NCBI GenBank assembly: GCA_963822435.1
Contig: CAWGHN010000004.1
Span: forward strand, 124,001 to 188,000
Reading direction: 5' to 3'
DNA: 64,000 bases
DNA from: JAUYQR01 sp963822435
GTDB lineage: Bacteria; Pseudomonadota; Alphaproteobacteria; Rhodobacterales; Rhodobacteraceae
Made by a program: the position numbers and the translations under genes. The notes below the pieces were generated by a model. The model did not search any database. It was not told where the DNA came from and saw only the letters and a program-made list of their open reading frames with translations. Below, piece by piece: positions 42,762 through 52,022 of the stretch. Every line of letters begins with the position of its first letter. The first letter of the stretch is position 1.

Positions 42762-43474
42762 TGATCTTGCAGACGCAGAGCTTGTGCAAACGCTTTGGCG
42801 GGGTGCATGTAGCGCGCAACATCAACTTCGGGATCAACGCCGGCGAAATCCACTGCCTCATTGGACCAAACGGAGCAGGGAAATCATCTCTGTTCCGGCT
42901 GATCCTCGGGGCGCACCGGCCAGACAGCGGTAGCATCCTTTTTCGGGGCGAAGACGTAACAGGCCTCCCGTCCTTCGCCCGCATTCGCAAGGGGATGAGC
43001 GTCAAGTTTCAAGTTCCTGGGATATTCAAGGACCTGAGCGTGCGTCAGAATCTGGTGATCTCGTTCCAGCACCACCTGCACGGCCACGATCTGGAGGCGA
43101 CAATTCAGCGCGTCTTGGCCTTTGCAGGCCTTGAAGGCTTAGAGGAACAAGCTGCCGGTACGTTGTCACACGGGCGCCAGCAATGGCTTGAAATCGGAAT
43201 GGCGGTAGGCGTAGAGCCGTCACTTCTGCTGCTGGATGAACCCACCGCAGGTATGTCGCCTGAAGAAACACGCCAGACCGGTGAAATGCTGCGAACGCTG
43301 AACGCCCAAGGCGTGACCATCTTGGCGGTGGAACACGACATGTCCTTCGTGCAGCAGATTGCCGACCGGGTGACGGTGCTGCATTTCGGGGAGATTTTCG
43401 CTCAGGGGTCGGTGGCTGAAATCATCTCGCATCCCGGCGTGGCCGACATCTATCTGGGGGCTTCCGATGAGTGA
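42761..43474 (+). CDS. ABC transporter ATPase (LivG/UrtD-like)
   Basis: A 237-residue ATPase: Walker A GPNGAGKSS, signature-like TLSHGRQQWLEIG, Walker B LLLLDEPTAGMSPEE, and the H-loop in AVEHDMSFVQQIADRVTVLHFGE. The signature reads SHGRQ rather than SGGQ, as known for UrtD-type subunits of urea/amide importers. This supports a urea/amide-type rather than an amino-acid importer. The start overlaps the previous stop by one base. Confidence 0.88.
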   Translation: MILQTQSLCKRFGGVHVARNINFGINAGEIHCLIGPNGAGKSSLFRLILGAHRPDSGSILFRGEDVTGLPSFARIRKGMSVKFQVPGIFKDLSVRQNLVISFQHHLHGHDLEATIQRVLAFAGLEGLEEQAAGTLSHGRQQWLEIGMAVGVEPSLLLLDEPTAGMSPEETRQTGEMLRTLNAQGVTILAVEHDMSFVQQIADRVTVLHFGEIFAQGSVAEIISHPGVADIYLGASDE

Positions 43475-44171
43475 CATGCTGAGGGTCACTGGCCTGTGCG
43501 CAGGCTATGGCGGAGAGCCGGTGTTGCAGGGCGTATCCCTGCGCGTAGGCAAGGGCGAAATCGTGGCCGTTATCGGCCGAAATGGGGTGGGCAAAAGCAC
43601 TCTTATGCGAGCCCTAATCGGGCTATTGCCCGTTGGATCGGGTCAGATCGAATTTGCGGGAGCCGAGGTGAACAGGTTCACCGCTCAGGCGCGCGCGCGC
43701 ATGGGGATTGGCTATATTCCCCAAGGGCGCGATGTGTTCCCCCGCTTGACTGTGCGGGAAAACCTCTTGGTGGGAGAAACCGCGCGGCGCGGTGGCGTGC
43801 CCGATTACGACAAGGTCTATGAGTTCTTTCCAATACTTAAGGAACGAGCCAAACAGGCAGCCGGGACGCTGTCGGGCGGGCAACAGCAGCAGCTGGCCAT
43901 TGGGCGGGCGATGGTGGGCGGGCCGGACCTGATGCTTCTGGACGAACCCTCCGAAGGCATCCAGCCGTCAATCGTCAAGGACATCGCCCGCAACATCAAG
44001 CGCCTGAACGCAGAAACTGGGCTGACAGTCCTATTTGTGGAACAGAATCTTGATCTGATCGTCAATCTCGCCCAACGCGCCTTTGTCATCGACAAGGGTC
44101 GCATAACTGCCGAGGTCGGCCCTGATGAGATCAAAGATCGGGAAAAGGTGAAGAAATGGCTGGCACTGTAA
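43467..44171 (+). CDS. ABC transporter ATPase (LivF/UrtE-like)
   Basis: A 234-residue ATPase of the LivF/UrtE branch: Walker A GRNGVGKST, Q-loop region IGYIPQGRDVFPRLTVRENLLVGE, signature TLSGGQQQQLAIGRAM, Walker B LMLLDEPSEGIQPSI, and H-loop FVEQNLDLIVNLAQRAFVIDKG. The variant GRNGVGKS and EGIQPSIV are typical of UrtE. Overlaps the preceding ATPase by 8 bp. The two ATPases form the heterodimeric motor of the importer. Confidence 0.88.
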   Translation: MSDMLRVTGLCAGYGGEPVLQGVSLRVGKGEIVAVIGRNGVGKSTLMRALIGLLPVGSGQIEFAGAEVNRFTAQARARMGIGYIPQGRDVFPRLTVRENLLVGETARRGGVPDYDKVYEFFPILKERAKQAAGTLSGGQQQQLAIGRAMVGGPDLMLLDEPSEGIQPSIVKDIARNIKRLNAETGLTVLFVEQNLDLIVNLAQRAFVIDKGRITAEVGPDEIKDREKVKKWLAL

Positions 44172-44199
44172 ATGCAACACATCGAAACGGAGACTGGGC

Positions 44200-45189
44200 A
44201 TGAGCTGGTTTGATTTCTCGGTAATGGCGAAAAAGGGTGTGGCCCAGGGAAAACCCGGAACAAGTCACTTCATCGGGATCAAGGACCAGGGCGCGTTCCA
44301 CTACGTGTATGGGCCTTACGTCGACCCCGTGCTGGAGGTTGATCCTGGCGCGGTTGTCACGGTCGAAACGCACGATGCGTTCGAGGGCAAGATCACCTCG
44401 GAGTTCGACCGCCCGTCCGAGATCCTCAACTTCCCGTTCTTGAACCCACAAACCGGGCCAATCTTCGTGCGCGGCGCGGAAAAAGGCGACTGTCTGGCGG
44501 TGCGGATTATTTCAATCATGCCGCGCGGGCCACAGCCAGTGGGTACAACCTGCCTTTTACCGGAGTTCGGCGGGCTAGTCGCGACCGGGCAGACCGCAAT
44601 GCTGAACGCACCGCTGCCGGAAAAGGTGAAGAAGGTCCGGCTAGACGAGAACGGGGTCTATTGGTCAGATAAAATCACGCTCCCCTATGAGCCGTTCATC
44701 GGTACTATCGGGACTAGTCCAGAGATCGAGGCGATATCTTCACTGGTGCCTGACTATTATGGTGGCAATATGGATCTTCCAGATGTGGGCCCTGGGTCTA
44801 TCATTTATCTGCCTGTCAACACAGCAGGGGCGCTCCTTTATCTTGGCGACTGTCACGCCATTCAAGGCGACGGCGAGTTGTGCGGCGTGGCTATGGAAAT
44901 GCCGGCGACGGTGCAATTACAGGTGGATCTGATCAAGGGTCACACCATTGGCTGGCCTCGGCTGGAGACGGAGACCACCATCATGACGATCGGCAGTGCC
45001 CGCCCGCTGGAAGATGCAGCACGCATTGCTTACCGCGAACTTGTGCGTTGGATCGATCAGGAAACCGGGATGGGGCAGGAAGAGGCCTACATGCTTCTGA
45101 CAATGGCGGGCAAGGCGCGCTTGGGCAATATGGTAGACCCGAAATACACGATCGGCACGGGTATCGCGAAACGATACCTTGGCATGTAA
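44200..45189 (+). CDS. fmdA: Acetamidase/formamidase family protein
   Basis: A 329-residue FmdA/AmdA-family amide hydrolase, about 80 residues shorter than FmdA of Methylophilus. Family features: VTVETHDAFEGKI near residue 55, NPQTGPIFVRGAEKGDCLAV, and YLPVNTAGALLYLGDCHAIQGDGELCGVAMEM carrying the putative metal/active-site Asp and His. It releases ammonia from formamide or acetamide in the cytoplasm. It is the last gene of the amiC-amiR-ABC operon, 28 bp after the ATPase, and explains what the importer feeds. Confidence 0.88.
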   Translation: MSWFDFSVMAKKGVAQGKPGTSHFIGIKDQGAFHYVYGPYVDPVLEVDPGAVVTVETHDAFEGKITSEFDRPSEILNFPFLNPQTGPIFVRGAEKGDCLAVRIISIMPRGPQPVGTTCLLPEFGGLVATGQTAMLNAPLPEKVKKVRLDENGVYWSDKITLPYEPFIGTIGTSPEIEAISSLVPDYYGGNMDLPDVGPGSIIYLPVNTAGALLYLGDCHAIQGDGELCGVAMEMPATVQLQVDLIKGHTIGWPRLETETTIMTIGSARPLEDAARIAYRELVRWIDQETGMGQEEAYMLLTMAGKARLGNMVDPKYTIGTGIAKRYLGM

Positions 45190-45506
45190 AGAAAATGGAC
45201 CACCTTAGTGGTTGTCTCCGCAGAGGCCGTCTGGCGCCGGAAAAACGGCAAGAGGAGTCTATGACTTGTGAGGCCCTTGCCGCATTTAGCAATGCCTAAT
45301 GCATCGGCGACAAGTATGAGAGGTACATTCTTGTCCAGACCAAGGCTCATAGAGGCTGGGTTCGTGGCAATGGTTCTTCCTGTAATGTCGGGCGAGTGTA
45401 GGCCCGTCCCGGGAGCGAGGCTGCCTATCCGTTCCATTTCACGGTGTCTCCATCGATCGCAAATATGCTAGCGCAGAATATTATGCCAATTATCCGCACC
45501 TCACCG
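45190..45506. other. Intergenic region after the amide operon
   Basis: No gene or convincing terminator seen. Short frames here have no ribosome-binding sites. Confidence 0.4.
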
Positions 45507-45689
45507 CTAGGGCCCTTCGAGTATGCGCGATGCTATCAAAGGTACAGCCGGCTCCCCGTCGCACTCGGTCGCTCCCGCCATGCAATCGCGTGCCAGTAGA
45601 AGGAACGCCTCGGCCGTTGCATGGAATCCACCCGCTTGCGCGGCGGATGCCGCCACAAGCGCACGGTTCTTTAGTTCGCTTGGATGCAT
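45507..45689 (-). CDS. Possible small helical protein
   Basis: A 60-residue frame from ATG 45689 with natural-looking composition (ALVAASAAQAGGFHATAEAFLLLARDCMAGA). It resembles short conserved hypothetical proteins of Rhodobacteraceae, but no clear ribosome-binding site is present and no family can be named. Confidence 0.35.
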   Translation of the reverse strand: MHPSELKNRALVAASAAQAGGFHATAEAFLLLARDCMAGATECDGEPAVPLIASRILEGP

Positions 45690-45786
45690 AACTGTGCCCG
45701 CCTGTTAACGTCCCCCTACATTCGTACCTAGAGGTTAGGAATTGGTTAACACTTAGCCTAGTTTAGGACCACGAAGTATGGACCGT

Positions 45787-47256
45787 TCAGTGGATGCCGA
45801 ACGCCTCCAAGATTGGAAGCGGCGTTCTCACAAAGCTTCGTGGAGGCCTTTTCGGAGGCTCCAAACCACCGCCGTAGCTTCGCCATTCCCCACCATGGAC
45901 TGACGACCAAAGCGCTTCTAGCCTTGGAGCGGCGCGCTTCGCTTGTTCTTGAAACTCCAATGACAGTGGAGAAAATCGCCCTCTGACTTGGTCCTCGCGA
46001 AACTGCTCGGCGAGATGCCCATATGTGGCCGTCACTGCGCGCGTGTCCGAATGGCCGAGCTGCCGAGCCACAAGGCTTAATTGCACCCCGTTCCTTACCA
46101 GATCGCTCGCATACGTATGCCTCAAACCGTGGAACGAAAACTCTGTCGGAAGCCCCGACCGCTTTACTGCCCGCCGGAAAAGGTTGCAGTGCTGGCGGCG
46201 CCAGATTTTCCCTTTGTCTGAGAGAAAGACCCGATCAGACTGGCTCTTTCCCTCACAACACGAAAGGAAAAACGCCATGGCTTCATCTGGCAAGAATACG
46301 AAGCGCGCTGGGCCGCTCTTGAAGGCCGAAACGTGGAGCCCGTAGACTTCACGCCCTACGTCGCTGACGCGAAGATTTGCCAACTCACCGACGCGACAAC
46401 CAGAGTACAACCCGGCGAGTGCCAAATTCGCGAGCGCCGGCGTGCAGTTGCTTACGAGCACGCGGCATTCATCACGGTTCAAAAACAAAGTCCTTGCCGC
46501 CGGTGTAACCGCGATACGGTGAAGACACCTCCAGGGTCGATCCGACGATATGCGACCGTTGTCCCAAGCGTGCTGGAACGCCATCCGCAAGATGGTTACG
46601 ATGCTGTTGAAGGTTCGTTTTGCCCGTCGGTTCTTGTCGATACCCGGATCAGAGCCACTTGGGTCGGGGCGGCTCCGCGCCGCATGGGTGGCAAGAATTC
46701 GAACTGCGATTTCCTTGACATGCAGAGCGCAGAAGCCTTCGAGAGGCTCAAATACGACTGTATTGGCGAGGTGGAAGTTGATGAGCACCAGATTGTTGTA
46801 GTGACTCCCGGGGGACCGAGACATGCGGGACCAAGTAATGTACTCCGTTAGTGCGGACCCCACGGTGTAGACACCGCCGAATGGGCAGAAATTCAAATCT
46901 TCGGTTCGTCCTATCGGTCGCGTGTTTTGCGCCAGCGAATGAACGGACTTGCTCTCAAACCATTGGATCGCAATCCCGAGGGCAACCTCGTATGGAATGG
47001 CCGCTGCGTCACCGACACGTGCTGCAGCGAGTCGATGCTGAACATACCTACCCTCTGCAGTCATGACGCGAGCGACCCATGTGCAAGTCTTCGCATTCGG
47101 GACGTACACACCGATATGCCGACAGCGAGCCACCGCGTGCCAGTAGGGAGACCTACGCGGAAGCAAGGAGCGCTGCGACTCAGCATTAGCGAATGGACAT
47201 TCAGGAACAGAGGCCCAATCCACTGGCGAAGTTCGGTCGGTCCTGTGGTACGTCAT
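45787..47256 (-). CDS. Phage-type tyrosine recombinase (integrase)
   Basis: A 489-residue tyrosine recombinase. The catalytic domain occupies the second half: Arg in LYSGCRVGEL, HxxR in FHGLRHTYASDLV, His in LGHSDTRAV and the nucleophile Tyr in TYGHLAEQF. The first half is a long core-binding/arm region with unusual Cys and Trp content. ATG 47256 was chosen because GGAGGACGC lies just upstream; a longer start at 47304 is possible. No phage genes accompany it and I could not identify an att site, so it may be the remnant of an integrated element or an orphan. Confidence 0.85.
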   Translation of the reverse strand: MTYHRTDRTSPVDWASVPECPFANAESQRSLLPRRSPYWHAVARCRHIGVYVPNAKTCTWVARVMTAEGRYVQHRLAAARVGDAAAIPYEVALGIAIQWFESKSVHSLAQNTRPIGRTEDLNFCPFGGVYTVGSALTEYITWSRMSRSPGSHYNNLVLINFHLANTVVFEPLEGFCALHVKEIAVRILATHAARSRPDPSGSDPGIDKNRRAKRTFNSIVTILRMAFQHAWDNGRISSDRPWRCLHRIAVTPAARTLFLNRDECRVLVSNCTPALANLALAGLYSGCRVGELANLRVSDVGREVYGLHVSAFKSGPARFVFLPDEAMAFFLSCCEGKSQSDRVFLSDKGKIWRRQHCNLFRRAVKRSGLPTEFSFHGLRHTYASDLVRNGVQLSLVARQLGHSDTRAVTATYGHLAEQFREDQVRGRFSPLSLEFQEQAKRAAPRLEALWSSVHGGEWRSYGGGLEPPKRPPRSFVRTPLPILEAFGIH

Positions 47257-47419
47257 GCGTCCTCCATGGCAGGATATGACCCCTAGGTTCTCGCTCTGAT
47301 CCATCGTGCACCCGGCATCGTCAGCAGGCGAGCCGGGGCGCCACGTCCTCGTTCCTCCACAAATTTACCGCGACGAGAGGCGAACCTCACAATAAGGCCT
47401 TTCCAGAGGAATCATATTC

Positions 47420-47725
47420 ATGAGTTTAGCAGGCCTTTCGAGAATCTTGGTATCGCTTGTGGCCCTGACTTGTACGCCGGCGTTCGGACGTGGGGGCGGC
47501 CTGAACGCGGAAGGCTGCCACAATGACCGAAAGAAGGGAGAATATCACTGCCATCGCGCCGCTGCTCCCGCGCTGCGATCCTTTCTCAACAATGCCTCGC
47601 CTTCGCAGGGTGCTTTTCGCAACTGTGCGGCGGCTAGGGCCGCGGGCGCCGCGCCCGTGCGCTACGGTGACCCGGGATATGGGCCGCACCTTGACCGCGA
47701 TAATGATGGCATCGGCTGCGAATGA
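47420..47725 (+). CDS. Secreted excalibur-domain calcium-binding protein
   Basis: A 101-residue exported protein: signal peptide (LSRILVSLVALTCTPAFG), a His/Cys motif GCHNDRKKGEYHCH as found next to many SNase-like secreted proteins, and a C-terminal excalibur domain (FRNCAAARAAGAAPVRYGDPGYGPHLDRDNDGIGCE) with the DxDxDGIGCE calcium loop. Function unknown; likely periplasmic or surface calcium binding. Confidence 0.82.
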   Translation: MSLAGLSRILVSLVALTCTPAFGRGGGLNAEGCHNDRKKGEYHCHRAAAPALRSFLNNASPSQGAFRNCAAARAAGAAPVRYGDPGYGPHLDRDNDGIGCE

Positions 47726-47839
47726 CGGCGCATCTTTTCTCTTGTGGTTTGGGACAGACAGATTTCCTATCCAGTCCCGTGTCCGGATCAAAACGGAGAC
47801 TTATCTGCCCCTGCCCTTGATGGCGCTATCGGTATCTGG

Positions 47840-48778
47840 ATGTCACAGACAATGGCTCAAACGGTTCAGCTGCATGGCGAAAATGATGGGAGAGTAACGG
47901 TAGTCGCCGTCGTGCGAGAGCCTCTAGACCTAACCCTCAGGTTCGTTGGATGGTACCTCAAGCTCGGCGCATCAAAAATTCGGCTTTACTTCGATAATCC
48001 TGACGATGAAGCGCTGTCTGCTTTGGCGGAAATACCCATCGTAGAGTGTATTCGCTGCTCACCAGATTTCTGGAAGGCGGTTGGCGTGGGGCCAAGCGAC
48101 CGCTACACGAAACGTCAGATGGCTGCGCTTACGCATGGCTACCGTGAAACCACGACGACTTGGTTCTTAGCTGTGGACGCAGACGAACTTGTTTTCTTGA
48201 AGGCCCACAGCTTGGGGGGGTTCGCTCAACTTGTGGCCGCCGACGTTTTGGCGGTTCGTTTTCCGACTGCCGAAGCTGTCAAGTGTAAGCAGCGAGGAAG
48301 CTTCTTTCGACTTCAAATCTCACGGCAGAGTGTAAGGCGAGTGTATGGTGAACGTGCCGATGCGTTCTTGCCGAGGGGTGGATTGATTGGCCATGCTGAT
48401 GGCAAGTCAATGACCAGATCTGGTTTAAGCATTAGCAAGGTCCGACCCCATTGGGTCCTAGATGAAGGTGGCGAGCCTGTGGTCGCTACGATGCTGCCAG
48501 CAAGCGAGGGGAACTTACTCCTTCATTTCTTTGACAACGGCTACGCTGAGTGGCGACGAAAGCTAGAGTGGAGGCTGCGAAGCTGGAGTTTTTCGACTGG
48601 CTTGGAGCGGATGTTTTCCCTCGCTGCCGAACAGGAAGGAGAGGACGGCTATCGCAAACTATATGACTTACTGCATACGCTTACTGACAATGACTTGGAG
48701 CGGCTTGCGAAAGAAGGCGGCTGCGTGCGCCTTGACGTAGACCCCTGGGAGGTTGCGGACAGAGGCTTCCGCATCTAA
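47840..48778 (+). CDS. Glycosyltransferase family 2-like protein
   Basis: A 312-residue predicted glycosyltransferase of the short GT2/GT92-like group common in Rhodobacteraceae: VTVVAVVREPLDLTLRFVGWYLKLGASKIRLYFDNPDDE is the nucleotide-binding start, and TTTWFLAVDADELVFLK carries the DxD-like metal site (DADE). The C-terminal half is helical. ATG 47840 or 47852 are both possible; neither has a strong ribosome-binding site. Acceptor unknown. Confidence 0.75.
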   Translation: MSQTMAQTVQLHGENDGRVTVVAVVREPLDLTLRFVGWYLKLGASKIRLYFDNPDDEALSALAEIPIVECIRCSPDFWKAVGVGPSDRYTKRQMAALTHGYRETTTTWFLAVDADELVFLKAHSLGGFAQLVAADVLAVRFPTAEAVKCKQRGSFFRLQISRQSVRRVYGERADAFLPRGGLIGHADGKSMTRSGLSISKVRPHWVLDEGGEPVVATMLPASEGNLLLHFFDNGYAEWRRKLEWRLRSWSFSTGLERMFSLAAEQEGEDGYRKLYDLLHTLTDNDLERLAKEGGCVRLDVDPWEVADRGFRI

Positions 48779-48882
48779 CAGCAATCGTTGCCGCAGATTT
48801 CGCGCAGGTCTACCGCACAGACGAATTGAAGACCGGCCCGGAGATCAGCTGCGAGCAACGGCGATCATGTAGTAAGCGTTAG

Positions 48883-49428
48883 CTAAAGGTCGGGACCCTG
48901 AGAAGATGGCGAAGGAGACTGTGTCTTACGGTATCGACCCTGCACCATGTACCCCGCCAGGTAATCGACGAAGGTGCGCACACGCGGTTCACGTTGCAAG
49001 TGTTCGGTCGTTACCAACCAGATTGGCACCTCCTGGCGGAACGGCGGGTTGAAGCAGTGGATGAGATTGGTCGCCGCAGCCACCGTGTCGGACATCAGAC
49101 CCACACCGACGCCACCGCTGAGACCGGCGAGCAGCCCGGGGATGTCGCTGTAGCGGAGCACGATCGACCCTTCCGGCACGGTCTGGTCAAGCCAATGCGC
49201 GAGAGGCGCATCCCGAAATCCCATCGACAGACCGATCACGGGATGCCGGGACAACTCTTCAGCCGATTTGGGCGCGCCGTGCGCCGCAGCGTAGCCCGGA
49301 GAGCAGTAGACCGCCCACGAGTCCATCAGCACCTTCCGGGCGACAAGACCCGCCGTGTCGGGCCGCGATCCGGTGCGCAATGCCACCTCTACATATCGCG
49401 TCAGCAACAAGGTCCTTTCAAATGACAT
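48883..49428 (-). pseudogene. LysR-family regulator, substrate-binding domain only
   Basis: A 181-codon frame containing the effector domain of a LysR regulator (DLLTRYVEVALRTGSRPDT-like start, YCSPGYAAAHGAPKSAEELSRHPVIGLSMGF, GVGVGLMSDTVAA, RVRTFVDYLAGYM). The winged-helix N-terminus of about 110 residues is missing. The frame opens at 49428 inside the start of the divergent DUF2269-like gene, and the first few codons do not fit LysR, so the gene was cut at about 49410. Confidence 0.75.
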
Positions 49429-50009
49429 CCTTCGAAATCCTGCGCTTCGTCCACATCACCTCGGCAATCTTCTGGGTGGGGGGAGGTATCGGTCTCGCCC
49501 TGGGCGCTGAGTTCGTTCGGCATAAAAGAGGTCCGGCCGCAATGTTGCCGGTCGTGGATGCGGCCGCTTTGATGGGGCCGGCGTTCTTTGTGCCGATCTC
49601 GTTCCTAACCCTCTGTACCGGACTCATAGTCGCGTGGATGGGCGCGGGCTTCTCTCAGCTTTGGGTCATCCTGGGTCTTGCCGGGGCAGCCATGACTTTT
49701 CTGACCGGTCTTCTGGTTATGAAGCCGCGCATCGAGGAAATCGCCAGTTTGCCGACAGGAGGACAGGCGGAGGAGGAGATCGTCATCTCCCGGACGCTGG
49801 ACCTGATGGCTCTCATACGGTTCGATCATCTGATCTTGCTGCTCGTCGTCGCCTGCATGGTGCTCAAGCCCGCGGCTTCTGATGTCGGGATGCTTCTGGG
49901 TCTGGGCGCGATCCTGTTCCTGGGTGCGGCGACGACTGCGGTCAGGATGCGGCGGGGACGCTTGTCCGGTTCGCGGGAGCGCCAAAGGCAGAGGGCGGCA
50001 CTGAGCTGA
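49422..50009 (+). CDS. DUF2269-like four-helix membrane protein
   Basis: A 195-residue integral membrane protein with four hydrophobic helices (ILRFVHITSAIFWVGGGIGLALG, FFVPISFLTLCTGLIVAWMG, LWVILGLAGAAMTFLTGLLVM, FDHLILLLVVACMVLKP) and a basic C-terminus. The RFVHITSAIFWVGG start is typical of DUF2269 and related copper/haem-linked membrane proteins, where the His in helix 1 is conserved. ATG 49422 has AAGG upstream. Function unknown. Confidence 0.75.
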   Translation: MTSFEILRFVHITSAIFWVGGGIGLALGAEFVRHKRGPAAMLPVVDAAALMGPAFFVPISFLTLCTGLIVAWMGAGFSQLWVILGLAGAAMTFLTGLLVMKPRIEEIASLPTGGQAEEEIVISRTLDLMALIRFDHLILLLVVACMVLKPAASDVGMLLGLGAILFLGAATTAVRMRRGRLSGSRERQRQRAALS

Positions 50010-50098
50010 GATTCGGCCAAGAGGGTATCCGCGGCTGCCTAAGCGGCCCGGAAAGTTTGAAACCATGGTACGTTTGCAAAACCAGAAAGGAACCAGTC

Positions 50099-50401
50099 AT
50101 GCTTATTGCCCATGTGCGCTTTCCCATCGCACCGGAGAACCGGCAGATCGCCACGAATGCACTTCTAGCGAGTGTCGATACGGTCCGTGCCATGCGCGGC
50201 TGTATCGCCTTCCATCCCATCCATGACCCTACCGATGATGCAATGCTGGGCGTCGTCCATGAATGGGAGACTGAGGCTGATTTCGCGGCCTATACATCTT
50301 CGGACGCCTTCAAGACCTTCGGCGCGACGATCAGGCCCCTGATGACTGGAAAACCAGTCAGCCGAAGATTCCGATCCGAGTTGCTGGAGGTCGTCAACTG
50401 A
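50099..50401 (+). CDS. Antibiotic-biosynthesis-monooxygenase (ABM) domain protein
   Basis: A 100-residue ferredoxin-like dimeric alpha-beta barrel protein of the ABM/quinol monooxygenase type: MLIAHVRFPIAPENRQ, MRGCIAFHPIHDPTDDAMLGVVHEWETEADFAAY. AAAGGA precedes ATG 50099. Such proteins act on quinones or haem-like substrates, often beside oxidoreductases. It follows the DUF2269-like gene by about 90 bp and is probably co-transcribed. Confidence 0.82.
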   Translation: MLIAHVRFPIAPENRQIATNALLASVDTVRAMRGCIAFHPIHDPTDDAMLGVVHEWETEADFAAYTSSDAFKTFGATIRPLMTGKPVSRRFRSELLEVVN

Positions 50402-51041
50402 ATGTCAGACGTCGCCGGACCCCGCAACGCGGGTCCGGTTCGTACCTACCTGTCGGCCCAACAATGACTTCTCCCGCGTCAGCGCGGGTTCTTGACGATT
50501 GGACGCAGTGGAGAAGGTTGGATATCAGGCCCATTCCCTCCGCCACTCGCACATTGCAAAAGCGTTCTCCCGATCCGGCTGAGGCCGGATTTTTCCGTTG
50601 TTTTCGGGGGTTATGCAGGAGGGGTTGAGCAAGAGCGTCCGTGCAAGGAGGCCCGGTTGTGTTCTCTCAGGGCCGATATTCTCCCGACCTGTTGCCTGCG
50701 CTGTCTTGGTGGTCAGGTTGCAAGGTATTGCAAAGGAACAGCTTTCCGGGACACACGATTGAGGTTGGATCGGAGTGGCGCCCGATCATCTTGGGACTGG
50801 AGCCGAACCTTCACTGTTCGCCTTGCTGGTTCTGTTTGAACGGCAGGTGAGGGCGGAAAGTGGCCGGCGGGCTTCTTCGTTGTCGCCGTCATCTGGCGGA
50901 GAATCTTCATTCGGCCGCCGCACCTGAAAAACAATGAGGTCACAACGCATCGTTGATGGCCACCAAAGTTCATGAGACATGAAGAAATGAAGAAATACTG
51001 ATTTGCATAATGTATGTTTGCTCGGATCGAACTTCCCACAT
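50402..51041. other. 640-bp intergenic region with three hairpins
   Basis: No supported gene. It contains GC-rich hairpins at 50415-50438 (CCGGACCC/GGGTCCGG), 50473-50488 (CCCGCG/CGCGGG) and the terminator at 50573. The part from 50600 to 51041 has only unsupported short frames. Confidence 0.45.
50573..50594 (+). terminator. Rho-independent terminator
   Basis: ATCCGGC (50573-50579) pairs with GCCGGAT (50584-50590) around a TGAG loop and is followed by TTTTCC. It lies 170 bp after the ABM gene and is the likely end of that transcript. Confidence 0.65.
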
Positions 51042-52022
51042 CTATCGCAGTGTCTGCTCTCTTGTATGCGCGCGTCGCCAAAGTCCGGGTGGCAAGCCCA
51101 TACATTTTTTGAACGCGCGGTTGAACGCAGCTTCTGAGTCGTAACCGACTTCGGCCGCAACTTGAGCCAGGGAGGTATCATGATGTTCTAGTTGCTGCTT
51201 TGCGAGCAGCATGCGCCAACGTGCCAGATAATGCATGGGAGTATCGTGCATAAAATGGGAAAAGCGGTCGGCAAAGATGGATCGTGATAGCCCGACTTCA
51301 CGAGCCAACTTAGCAACTGTCCAGCGCTCGAAAGGGCGCCCGTGCAATAGTGCCAACGCGGCTCCGATGTGCGCATCGCGCAAGCCGGACAGCCAACCCG
51401 TCGCTTCCTTCGGCAACGAATAAATGTGGCGTCGCAACGCGTCGACCAGCAGAAGCTCCGCAACCATTGCTAGAACCGTTTCGCCGCCGTCACGGTGTAA
51501 TGCTGTTTCGGCCGTCCCAACACGAAAAAGCTGCATGATCGAAGGATCAACTTGCCCCGACGGAATATGCAGCAGTGGAGGCAGGCATTGAAGCAAAGGA
51601 TGGAAGGGCCGAGCATCACATCCAAGGTAGCCACAGATGTAATGGGAAAGCTCTCCAGATCCGTCGTCTGGACCGAAGCGGAACGGCAGCTGGCGATCCC
51701 TTGCGAAGGAATAGTGGTCCATTTTCGGCGTCGACCGCATCCATAGGTGCGACGTCAAGACATGCGGGTCGCCCATTAGAAGTATGAAGATGTCGCCACA
51801 CTGCAACCGGCTCGGCTCTGCATGATGGCTTGGCACTTCCACCCAGCAACTGCCCTCAATCAGAGCATAGACGATGATGATGTGTTCACCGCCAGGCATG
51901 ACTTGCGTGCCAGTTGCTGGTGCTTCCATAGATTCAGCGACCCAAGGTGCTCGTCTTTCGACATCAACGAAGCTCGCACCAGTGAGGCGGATTGTTCTCA
52001 ACATACCGGAAAGAAGATCCAT
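51042..52022 (-). CDS. AraC-family regulator with cupin N-terminus
   Basis: A 326-residue transcription factor. The N-terminal half is an AraC cupin_6-type sensing domain (HIIIVYALIEGSCWVEVP, LQCGDIFILLMGDPHVLTS). The C-terminal half contains two HTH motifs (WTVAKLAREVGLSRSIFADRFSHFM and TSLAQVAAEVGYDSEAAFNRAFKKCMGLPPGLWRR). GGAGG precedes ATG 52022. It is divergent from the FAD oxidoreductase gene, with 169 bp between the starts, so that gene is its probable target. Confidence 0.9.
   Translation of the reverse strand: MDLLSGMLRTIRLTGASFVDVERRAPWVAESMEAPATGTQVMPGGEHIIIVYALIEGSCWVEVPSHHAEPSRLQCGDIFILLMGDPHVLTSHLWMRSTPKMDHYSFARDRQLPFRFGPDDGSGELSHYICGYLGCDARPFHPLLQCLPPLLHIPSGQVDPSIMQLFRVGTAETALHRDGGETVLAMVAELLLVDALRRHIYSLPKEATGWLSGLRDAHIGAALALLHGRPFERWTVAKLAREVGLSRSIFADRFSHFMHDTPMHYLARWRMLLAKQQLEHHDTSLAQVAAEVGYDSEAAFNRAFKKCMGLPPGLWRRAHTREQTLR

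Noticed and set aside
46333..46851. A plus-strand frame inside the integrase gene
   Set aside because: Antisense to the catalytic domain, with no ribosome-binding site.
50641..50850. A 69-codon plus-strand frame with several Trp and Cys
   Set aside because: No ribosome-binding site and unusual composition; lies after the terminator with no neighbour.
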